From contig URGY01000010.1 of NCBI GenBank assembly GCA_900547505.1, forward strand, positions 1 to 19,122: a stretch of 19,122 bases of DNA, in the 5' to 3' direction. Origin of the DNA: an uncultured Collinsella sp. (GTDB lineage: Bacteria; Actinomycetota; Coriobacteriia; Coriobacteriales; Coriobacteriaceae). How positions within the stretch are numbered: the stretch's first letter is position 1; the number at the start of each line of letters is the position of its first letter. Below, piece by piece: positions 8,503 to 14,633 of the stretch. The notes beneath the pieces are model-generated. The model saw only the letters and a list, made by a program, of their open reading frames with translations, searched no databases and was not told where the DNA came from. The translations under genes were made by a program, and so were the position numbers.

Positions 8503-8514
8503 TTAAGGAGTCCC

Positions 8515-9318
<804 letters not shown>

Positions 9319-9369
9319 TCGGTGCGACTAGTCCCAAGCCGATCGGATCTGGTCCGGTGCGTATTCACT

Positions 9370-9390
9370 GTGCGGGCGGCATGACCGCAC
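9370..9390 (+). other. Small hairpin between pstB and phoU
   Basis: In the 92-base pstB-phoU gap, GTGCGG (9370-9375) pairs with CCGCAC (9385-9390) around a 9-base loop, ending 11 bases before the phoU ribosome site. There is no T tract, so it is not an intrinsic terminator. It could tune processing or translation between pstB and phoU; that is inference. Confidence 0.35.
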
Positions 9391-9410
9391 CCAACTGATT
9401 GGAGTGAACC

Positions 9411-10268
9411 ATGCGCAAACTGTTTTCCCGTCAGCTCATCGAGGCCCGTCACGAGATGCTGAGCATCTACGAGGCCGTCGATCTGGCCCTCCACGATGCC
9501 GTGAAGGCCTATGTGACCGACGACCGCAAGCTCGCCACCAAGACCAAGAAGCGCACGCTTTCGATTGACGCACGCTGCGCCAACCTGGAGGCCGTCTGCT
9601 ACAACCTGATTGCCACGCAGTCACCGGTCGCCTCCGACTTCCGCTTGCTGCAGACGATCATCTACGTCGACTTTAACCTGCAGCGCATGACCGATAAGGT
9701 TCGCCAGATTTGCCGCGCCACGCGTCATATGATCAAGGCCGACATCTCGCTGCCCAAGGAGCTTGTCGGCACGGTCGAGGCCGAGGCTGAGGCCGTCTAC
9801 CAGGTGCTGGGCTCTTCGCTTTCTGCGCTCGTCACCAACGACATGTCCATCATCTGCAACTTGGCCGTCGAGGACGAGCCAGTGCACGCCGCCTACGAGA
9901 AGTTCTTCCGCACCTTTAACCGCATGGACACGGGCGATTTTATGGACGACGACAGCAACTATGACGACCTGCGCCGCGCCATCATGGTATCGCGCTATCT
10001 CGATCGCATCGCCTCGATTTCCATCGATGCCGCCTGCCGTCTGACCTTCCTGTTGACCGGACAGCGTATGACTGCCGGTGATATCGCCTGCACTGATGAG
10101 GATGAGCTCGAGAGCATGCGCGTGCCTTCGGGCGAGGGTGTTATCATGAGGCCCGCCGTCGATGCACGCTACGTTGCCAAGGTGCCCGTTAACGAGGTCA
10201 GCGAGGGTCTTCGCTACCTGCTCGATCATCTTGAGGATGAGGACGATGGCGAGGACGACGAGGAGTAA
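9411..10268 (+). CDS. phoU: PhoU-type phosphate signalling protein with divergent motifs and acidic tail
   Basis: PhoU links the Pst transporter to phosphate signalling and limits uptake. The 285 residues carry two PhoU-like three-helix repeats, about 1-110 and 115-225. The metal-cluster motif, usually (E/D)-R-x-x-D within ERIGDHA, is degenerate in both: repeat 1 reads NLQRMTDKV (Glu replaced by Gln) and repeat 2 reads YLDRIASIS (final Asp replaced by Ser). An extension of about 60 residues ends in a run of Asp/Glu (EDEDDGEDDEE). Typical PhoU is 215-240 residues. GGAG stands 8 bases ahead of ATG 9411. Its place as last gene after pstB is the usual one. Identification rests on context plus helical pattern and is slightly weaker than for the transporter genes. 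Confidence 0.87.
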   Translation: MRKLFSRQLIEARHEMLSIYEAVDLALHDAVKAYVTDDRKLATKTKKRTLSIDARCANLEAVCYNLIATQSPVASDFRLLQTIIYVDFNLQRMTDKVRQICRATRHMIKADISLPKELVGTVEAEAEAVYQVLGSSLSALVTNDMSIICNLAVEDEPVHAAYEKFFRTFNRMDTGDFMDDDSNYDDLRRAIMVSRYLDRIASISIDAACRLTFLLTGQRMTAGDIACTDEDELESMRVPSGEGVIMRPAVDARYVAKVPVNEVSEGLRYLLDHLEDEDDGEDDEE

Positions 10269-10305
10269 GTAACCCCGTTCGTCGAAAGATTGTAAATACC
10301 TAAGT

Positions 10306-10340
10306 GAGCGCGGCCTTGCACATGCGGGGCCGCGCTCTTG
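10306..10340 (+). terminator. Strong hairpin after phoU, terminator-like but U-poor
   Basis: A perfect 10-bp GC-rich stem, GAGCGCGGCC (10306-10315) with GGCCGCGCTC (10328-10337), encloses a 12-base loop 37 bases after the phoU stop. It is followed only by TTGCGTTAG, so the T tract is poor. It may be a weak or factor-assisted terminator, or an mRNA 3'-end stabiliser for the pst operon. A -10-like TTAGCAT at about 10343-10349 lies just downstream and could start a yggS transcript. Confidence 0.6.
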
Positions 10341-10387
10341 CGTTAGCATGGGACTACTTGTTTGGCTGTCAGCGGAGGCGATTGGCA

Positions 10388-11125
10388 ATGGATAACTATT
10401 TGGACTTGATGTGCGCTCGCCGCGAGCAGATTCTGGAACGTTTTTATGCGGCGCTCGATCGCGCGGGCCGTCCCCACGACGCCGCGAGCCTCATTGCCGT
10501 GTCCAAGACCGTTGGTGTCGATGAGACCGTTGCCGCCATCCAGGCGGGGTATCGCCATTTTGCCGAGAACCGCCCGCAGGAGCTGGTTCGCAAGCTCACG
10601 GGTCTGGCGGAGCATCCGGAGCTGCCCGAGGTGCGCTTCGATATGATCGGCAACCTGCAGACCAATAAGATCAATGCGGTGCTGGGCTCAGCCGAGCTGA
10701 TTCACTCGGTGGGTTCGCTGCATCTGGCGCAGGCGATCTCGAGCCGTGCTGTTCGCAAGATTGAGGCAGGCGAGCTCGTCGGCCCCCAGCGTGTGCTCAT
10801 TGAGGTCAATGTGAGTGGTGAGGAGTCGAAGGGAGGCTTTTCACCCGATGAGATTCGCGCCGCCGCGGGTGAGCTTGCAGAACTTGAGGGAATTTGCGTA
10901 CAGGGGCTTATGACTATGGCGCCCCGGGGGAATAAGGATGTGGCACGCCGCACCTTTGCGGGGCTTCGTGAGCTGAGGGATGAGCTGGAGGCGGCGCATC
11001 CCGATTTGAACCTGCCTGAGCTTTCCTGCGGTATGAGCGAGGACTTTGAGTCTGCCCTTGAGGAGGGCTCTACGCTCGTTCGCCTGGGCAGGGTAGTATT
11101 TAGCCCGGAGTTTGCAGTAAAATAA
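10388..11125 (+). CDS. yggS: YggS/YlmE family pyridoxal-phosphate homeostasis protein
   Basis: This is a PLP-binding protein with an alanine-racemase-like TIM-barrel fold. It has no known catalytic activity and buffers the vitamin B6 pool. The 245 residues show the PLP-lysine motif LIAVSKTVG (Lys40), HFAENRPQEL, FDMIGNLQTNKI, EVNVSGEESKGGF, GLMTMAP and the phosphate-binding end LSCGMSEDFESALEEGSTLVRLGRVVF. ATG 10388 is chosen because CGGAGG ends 9 bases upstream; the frame extends to a GTG at 10304, but those residues would be encoded by the phoU-end hairpin and are not conserved-looking. In Bacillus the homologue ylmE lies between ylmD and ylmF/sepF; here it still precedes sepF but is separated from pgeF by pst-phoU. 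Confidence 0.94.
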   Translation: MDNYLDLMCARREQILERFYAALDRAGRPHDAASLIAVSKTVGVDETVAAIQAGYRHFAENRPQELVRKLTGLAEHPELPEVRFDMIGNLQTNKINAVLGSAELIHSVGSLHLAQAISSRAVRKIEAGELVGPQRVLIEVNVSGEESKGGFSPDEIRAAAGELAELEGICVQGLMTMAPRGNKDVARRTFAGLRELRDELEAAHPDLNLPELSCGMSEDFESALEEGSTLVRLGRVVFSPEFAVK

Positions 11126-11185
11126 GGCTCTGAAGTGCGCACTGATTATCGGGGCGCCTGCACTAAACCGCGAGAGGACACAACC

Positions 11186-11920
11186 ATGGGCTTCCTTGAC
11201 GAGATTAAAAATAAGATGCACCTGGGCGGCCAGCAGGGTTACGACCAGGGTTATGGCCAGGACGACGACTACGGCTACGATGACGGCTACGACGATGGCT
11301 ACGACGATGGCTATCAGAACAACGGCTACAGTGGTGCTTCGGGCGAGGGCTTCTACACCCAAGACGAGCCGAGCAACGGCCTGCTTGGCCAGACGCGCCG
11401 CGGTGAAGCTGAGTCGGTTGCCGTGTATACGCGCTCCGGTCAGCTGGTCGGCGATGACTCCCGCCATGCCACGACGTATAACCCGCCTTCGCGCTCGCAG
11501 GACAGTGTTGCGAGCGGTTATCGTCCTGGTGCCTATGACACGCCGTCGAGCTACGCCGAGAATACCCGCGCCCGTGCCGCCGCTGCACCCGCGCCTGCAC
11601 CGAGCGATGCCTCGGCCTATGCGAGCAATATCATCAACGCCACGCCGCAGCTGCCGGCCTATGTCCTGCGCCCCGAGAGCTATGACGACGTGGAGACCGT
11701 GGTGCGCCGCGTTCGCACCAAGCAGCCTGTCGCACTGATTTTTGTGGGCGTACGCACCGAAGTTGCCAAGCGCGTCTTGGACTTCTCTTACGGCTTTGCC
11801 TGCGGTCTGGGTGCCACGGTCAAGGAGGTGGGCGACCGCGTGTTCATGGTGCTGCCCGCCGGTTGCGAGGTCAAAGATTCCGATCTCAAGAAGCTTCGTG
11901 CCGACGGCTACCTTAAGTAA
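11186..11920 (+). CDS. sepF: Cell division protein SepF with long Gly/Tyr/Asp-rich linker
   Basis: SepF tethers FtsZ to the membrane and shapes the septum; it takes the place of FtsA where that gene is absent, as in actinobacteria. The 244 residues begin with an amphipathic membrane-binding helix (MGFLDEIKNKMHL). A low-complexity linker follows (about 14-155) with G-Y-D-D tetrapeptide repeats at 30-43, then an Ala/Pro stretch. The C-terminal SepF domain (about 157-235) reads YVLRPESYDDVETVVRRV, then FSYGFACGLGATVKEVGDRVFMVLP. Typical SepF is about 150 residues, so the linker is greatly extended. AGAGGA about 8 bases before ATG 11186 sets the start. The frame continues, after the TAA at 11918-11920, directly into yggT. 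Confidence 0.94.
   Translation: MGFLDEIKNKMHLGGQQGYDQGYGQDDDYGYDDGYDDGYDDGYQNNGYSGASGEGFYTQDEPSNGLLGQTRRGEAESVAVYTRSGQLVGDDSRHATTYNPPSRSQDSVASGYRPGAYDTPSSYAENTRARAAAAPAPAPSDASAYASNIINATPQLPAYVLRPESYDDVETVVRRVRTKQPVALIFVGVRTEVAKRVLDFSYGFACGLGATVKEVGDRVFMVLPAGCEVKDSDLKKLRADGYLK
11273..11314 (+). repeat. 12-bp tandem repeat within sepF
   Basis: Three consecutive 12-base units (11273-11284, 11285-11296, 11297-11308) of the form GGCTACGAYGAY encode Gly-Tyr-Asp-Asp, and a partial fourth (GGCTAT) follows. Units 2 and 3 are identical. Because each unit is 4 codons, copy-number change would lengthen or shorten the SepF linker without a frameshift. Confidence 0.9.
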
Positions 11921-11941
11921 AGACAAGACGAGGAGATTCCC

Positions 11942-12223
11942 ATCAACATCTACACTATCGTCCAGCTGGTCAACACGCTGTTCAACTTCTATTCCACGCT
12001 CATTGTCGTCTACTGCTTTATGACGTGGATTCCCATGAAGCAGGGTGGTTTGCTTCAGGATATTGCCGCGGTGCTTGATAGCGTGTGCGGTCCGTGGCTC
12101 AACCTGTTCCGTCGTTTCATCCCGCCGATGGGCGGTATCGATTTTTCGCCGGTCGTTGCGATTATTGCGTTGCAGTTGGTGCAGAGGCTGGTTCTGCAGC
12201 TTCTTATAGGTATACTCGTGTAG
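11942..12223 (+). CDS. yggT: YggT/YlmG family membrane protein, apparent ATC start
   Basis: YggT proteins are small membrane proteins next to sepF in many bacteria, linked to division or envelope organisation. The frame encodes about 93 residues: a first hydrophobic helix (about 8-27), the conserved block VCGPWLNLFRRFIPPMGGIDFSP, and a second helix to the C-terminus. The block and helix arrangement are typical, but there is no ATG, GTG or TTG before a Met at 12020 that would delete the first helix. AGGAG (11931-11935) lies 6 bases before ATC 11942, where a normal YggT N-terminus (Asn-Ile-Tyr-Thr) begins, so I place the start there. The frame is continuous with sepF through the UAA at 11918. 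Options are a rare AUC start, a base error at the start codon, or low-level readthrough. Confidence 0.85.
   Translation: MNIYTIVQLVNTLFNFYSTLIVVYCFMTWIPMKQGGLLQDIAAVLDSVCGPWLNLFRRFIPPMGGIDFSPVVAIIALQLVQRLVLQLLIGILV
12211..12216 (+). promoter_or_regulatory. Candidate -10 element for divIVA
   Basis: TATACT at 12211-12216, preceded by AGG, lies at the end of yggT and 69 bases before divIVA. The matching -35 position carries only a weak CTGGTT (12188-12193, 17-base spacer). A separate divIVA promoter is plausible but uncertain. Confidence 0.3.
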
Positions 12224-12284
12224 AACTGACTTAGTAACTTACGTCGGGCGTGTAGCGCCGAGGCGATGAAAAAGGAGACTTGTT

Positions 12285-12959
12285 ATGGCTATTACCCCTG
12301 CAGACATCCAGGCTCAGACTTTCTCTGAGGCCAAGCGTGGCTACGATCCTGCTGAGGTCGACGTCTTCTTGGAGACGCTGTCCTCCGAGGTTGACGCTAT
12401 GCTCGCTAAGATTGTCGACCTTAAGGGTCGTCTGACTGCTACCGAGCAGCAGCTTGCCGATGCGCAGGCTCAGCTTGCCCAAGCTCAGGATGCCACCGCC
12501 CAGGCCGTTCCTGCCGCCCCCGTGGCTGCTCCCGCCCCTGACTTCTCCGCTCAGGAGCGCCAGATTTCCGCTGCCCTGATCGCTGCCCAGCAGACCGCTG
12601 AGACTATCGTCAACGATGCCAACGAGAACGCTGAGCGTATCCGCAACGAGGCTGACGCCAAGGCCCGCGAGGTTATCCGCCAGGCTCTGACCGAGAAGCA
12701 GGCCGAGCTCGAGGAGATCGATCGTCTCAAGGCTTCCCGTGAGGAGTTCAAGGCAGAGTATCTCAAGCTCATCCAGCACTTCATGGACGATGCCCAGAAT
12801 TCCTTCCCGGCCGATCTGATGGCCTCCACGCCGGTCGGTTCTGCCGCTTCTCCTGCAGTGACTGTTCCCGCCGAGCCGCTGCCCGTCGCTGACCCGGTTG
12901 TCCCCGTGGCCGATCCCTTCGCCCCGATCGACAACTTTGCTGCCGACGACCTGGACTAA
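12285..12959 (+). CDS. divIVA: DivIVA-family polar/septal scaffold protein
   Basis: DivIVA proteins bind negatively curved membrane at poles and septa. In actinobacteria they direct polar growth; elsewhere they position division inhibitors. The 224 residues start with the conserved lipid-binding domain (ITPADIQAQTFSEAKRGYDPAEVDVFLETL), then a first coiled coil (about 35-68), an Ala/Pro hinge (about 70-85), a second long coiled coil (about 88-168) and a disordered Ala/Pro/Val-rich acidic tail ending in DDLD. AAAGGAG is 7 bases before ATG 12285. It closes the sepF-yggT-divIVA group, which matches the Bacillus order except that no S4-domain ylmH gene lies between. A strong terminator follows. 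Confidence 0.94.
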   Translation: MAITPADIQAQTFSEAKRGYDPAEVDVFLETLSSEVDAMLAKIVDLKGRLTATEQQLADAQAQLAQAQDATAQAVPAAPVAAPAPDFSAQERQISAALIAAQQTAETIVNDANENAERIRNEADAKAREVIRQALTEKQAELEEIDRLKASREEFKAEYLKLIQHFMDDAQNSFPADLMASTPVGSAASPAVTVPAEPLPVADPVVPVADPFAPIDNFAADDLD

Positions 12960-12985
12960 CATTCGGCCTACAATTTAGTGCCTAG

Positions 12986-13015
12986 AAAGGACCCGCAGCT
13001 TGCGGGTCCTTTTTT
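12986..13015 (+). terminator. Intrinsic terminator of divIVA
   Basis: A 12-bp perfect stem (AAAGGACCCGCA with TGCGGGTCCTTT) closes a 3-base GCT loop and ends in six T residues at 13010-13015. It sits 26 bases after the divIVA stop. Confidence 0.95.
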
Positions 13016-13040
13016 ATGACTGTGCCGGAGTGCGTAACAT

Positions 13041-13078
13041 AAAAAACCGAGCCCTGCACATAATGGCGCAGAACTCGG
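13041..13078 (-). terminator. Intrinsic terminator of the nitroreductase gene
   Basis: Read on the minus strand, CCGAGTTCTGC (13078-13068) pairs over 11 bp with GCAGGGCTCGG (13057-13047), including two G-U pairs, around a 10-base loop. It runs into six T residues at 13046-13041. It lies 47 bases past the nitroreductase stop, tail to tail with the divIVA terminator. Confidence 0.9.
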
Positions 13079-13125
13079 CGAACGGGTGAGCGGTCAAGGG
13101 TAGGTTTTAAGGCATGTCCCAAAAC

Positions 13126-13656
13126 CTACTTGAGGAGGAAGTCGGAGAGGGGAATGGTACGGGCCTCGCGATGCTCGGGATCGGCGATGTGGTCGGCAGG
13201 ATATCCACAGACGAGCATGTGATAGGGATAGACGCCCTTGGGCAGATTGAACTGCTCCTGCGCCACCTCAGGCTTAAAATGGCATACCCAGCACGTTCCC
13301 AGGCCCTGCTCGGTGGCCTCCATCATCATCTGATCACACACGATTGAGGTGTCGATTTCACTAGAATTCATCTGGTCATACGGGCGCACCCAAGCATCAC
13401 CGGTAACGCTGCAAATAAGGAAGACAAGCGGAGCGCCAAAGATAGACTCATCACGAGCAAACCGAGGCTGACAAGCAGCTGCCTTCTCCAGAAGCTCAGG
13501 CGTATCCAACACCATCACACGGGTTGGATGATTATTACAAGCAGAAGGAGCAATACGCCCAGCCTCAACAATGGCATCCACCACAGCCTGCTCAACAGAA
13601 CGATCCTGAAATTCACGACAAGAATACCGACCCCGAGCCAGATCCAAATAAGACAT
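13126..13656 (-). CDS. Small nitroreductase-family FMN oxidoreductase
   Basis: Nitroreductase-fold proteins bind FMN and use NAD(P)H to reduce nitro compounds, quinones or unknown substrates. The 176 residues show the FMN-phosphate motif RGRYSCREFQDRSVE (canonical R-x-S-x-R-x-F), the segment IVEAGRIAPSACNNHPTRVMV, a central QMMMEATEQGLGTCWV helix and the closing CGYPADH. The start at 13656 is set by a GGAGGG ribosome site; the open frame extends upstream to 13722 but that part has the character of leader DNA. Specific substrate unknown. Codons in the first half favour T at third positions far more than neighbouring genes, and an unusual TTTGG-motif array lies upstream. It is transcribed opposite to divIVA and ends in its own terminator. 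Confidence 0.9.
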   Translation of the reverse strand: MSYLDLARGRYSCREFQDRSVEQAVVDAIVEAGRIAPSACNNHPTRVMVLDTPELLEKAAACQPRFARDESIFGAPLVFLICSVTGDAWVRPYDQMNSSEIDTSIVCDQMMMEATEQGLGTCWVCHFKPEVAQEQFNLPKGVYPYHMLVCGYPADHIADPEHREARTIPLSDFLLK

Positions 13657-13689
13657 ACAAGCCCTCCAACAATTAAAAATCAAACAAAC

Positions 13690-13814
13690 CCAAAGTAACC
13701 CAAACGGTACCCAAAGCAGCAATCAGCCAAACGCTCATCGAGGGCCAAAGTGTCCGAACGGATACCAAAGGTCCCTTCAGCCAAACCCCCATTGCGCTAT
13801 AACTATCAGCCAAA
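13690..13814 (-). repeat. Array of TTTGG motifs upstream of the nitroreductase
   Basis: On the minus strand the pentamer TTTGG occurs eight times in 125 bases (plus-strand CCAAA starts at 13690, 13700, 13711, 13727, 13745, 13765, 13781, 13810). Three copies share the longer TTTGGCTGA (13723-13731, 13777-13785, 13806-13814), and three of the copies nearest the gene share TTTGGG. Spacings are 10, 11, 16, 18, 20, 16 and 29 bases. The array lies 34-158 bases upstream of the nitroreductase start. It could be a regulator-binding array or decayed repetitive DNA. Confidence 0.7.
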
Positions 13815-13826
13815 GTTCCCAATGGT

Positions 13827-13937
13827 GGTACGTAAGGGAGCGGGCCCGGCCACTAATAACCTTTTGAACGACTCTGCTTGCAGCCGGAGTGAAAAAGGTT
13901 ATTAGTGGCCGGGCCCGCGACCGCCGGGGCACGTACC
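13827..13937. repeat. Large inverted repeat, possible foldback/MITE-like element
   Basis: Bases 13840-13865 and 13893-13918 form a perfect 26-bp inverted repeat (GC-rich outer part GCGGGCCCGGCC, AT-rich inner part ACTAATAACCTTTT) around a 27-base spacer that itself contains CTGCTTGCAG. Outside mismatched stretches of 6 and 12 bases, the ends are a further inverted pair, GGTACGT (13827-13833) and ACGTACC (13931-13937). CCCAAT occurs as a direct repeat on both flanks (13818-13823 and 13938-13943), the right copy touching the DUF47 stop codon. No T tract follows on either strand, so it is not a standard terminator. The structure is certain; the mobile-element reading is inference. Confidence 0.85.
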
Positions 13938-13942
13938 CCCAA

Positions 13943-14566
13943 TTAACTGTTCTTCATGACAATCGAATCCACAACATCGGCCACATTCTCACAGCAGTCA
14001 GCGCAGTACTCCAGGAAGGCGTATACGTCACGCCAGGCGATGACCTCGAGCGGGTCCTTGCCGTTAACGTGCAGGTTGCGCATGGCGTTGATATAGAGCT
14101 CGTCGGCTTCGGACTCGATGGTGTTGATCTGGATGACGAGTTCGCGCAGGGTCTTGGACTTGCGGTAGTTGGGCAGCTCGACCATCAGGTCTTTCATGGC
14201 GCGGCAGGCGTCAGTCACCTTGTGGGCGATGACGATGGCGTCGGGATGGATGCTCTGGATGTTGGTGAAGTAGACGCGCTGCACGACGCCCTCGATGCGG
14301 TCGAGCACGGTGTCGAGTGAGCAGCTCATCAGATCCAGATCCTCGCGCTCGAGCGGGGTGATAAAGGCGGTGAGCAAGGCGTCCTCAAGCTCATGGTGCT
14401 TCTTGTCGGCCGCATGCTCGATCGCGTGCATCTTGTTGAGCATATCGTGAATCTTTGCGGGATCGAAGTTCTCGAAAATCTTGGTGAGCAGCTCGGCGGC
14501 CTGGACGGCAAGGTCGGCGCAGGCGACGTAGTTGTCGAAGTAGAACGAATCGGGTTTCTTTGCCAT
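13943..14566 (-). CDS. DUF47 family protein (PhoU-like Pit accessory protein)
   Basis: DUF47 proteins are PhoU-related helical proteins found beside PiT phosphate transporters and thought to regulate them. The 207 residues are almost entirely helical. They begin YFDNYVACADLAVQAAELL and continue through HAIEHAADKKHHELEDALLTAFITPLEREDL, a DUF47 hallmark, to LDTVLDRIEGVVQR. The later ADCCENVADVVDSIVMK gives the second metal-site-like helix. Length is typical. AAGGA precedes ATG 14566 by about 7 bases. It lies 67 bases downstream of the PiT gene on the same strand, so the two form an operon. The large inverted repeat begins next to its stop codon. Confidence 0.93.
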   Translation of the reverse strand: MAKKPDSFYFDNYVACADLAVQAAELLTKIFENFDPAKIHDMLNKMHAIEHAADKKHHELEDALLTAFITPLEREDLDLMSCSLDTVLDRIEGVVQRVYFTNIQSIHPDAIVIAHKVTDACRAMKDLMVELPNYRKSKTLRELVIQINTIESEADELYINAMRNLHVNGKDPLEVIAWRDVYAFLEYCADCCENVADVVDSIVMKNS

Positions 14567-14633
14567 GGGTGGGTCCTTTCGAGGCGAAGACGGGTGGGCG
14601 AGGTAATGCAGTCCGGATGGACGTTCGGTTTGA

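Noticed and set aside
11273..11314. Short tandem units as a CRISPR array
   Set aside because: They are directly adjacent 12-base coding repeats without spacers inside sepF.
10841..11926. Antisense open frame of 361 codons over yggS end and sepF
   Set aside because: It contains repeated Val/Ile/Ala runs that simply mirror the Gly-Tyr-Asp repeats of sepF on the other strand.
12020..12022. ATG 12020 as the start of yggT
   Set aside because: No ribosome site precedes it and it would remove the first conserved membrane helix encoded at about 11963-12022.
13657..13722. 22-residue hydrophobic N-terminal extension of the nitroreductase
   Set aside because: The GGAGGG ribosome site lies immediately before ATG 13656, the family motif starts right after it, and the extension is encoded by the TTTGG repeat DNA.
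13840..13918. Inverted repeat as a simple bidirectional terminator
   Set aside because: Neither strand has a T tract after the full hairpin, unlike every clear terminator in this window, and the 26-bp perfect stem with a 27-base loop is far larger than needed.
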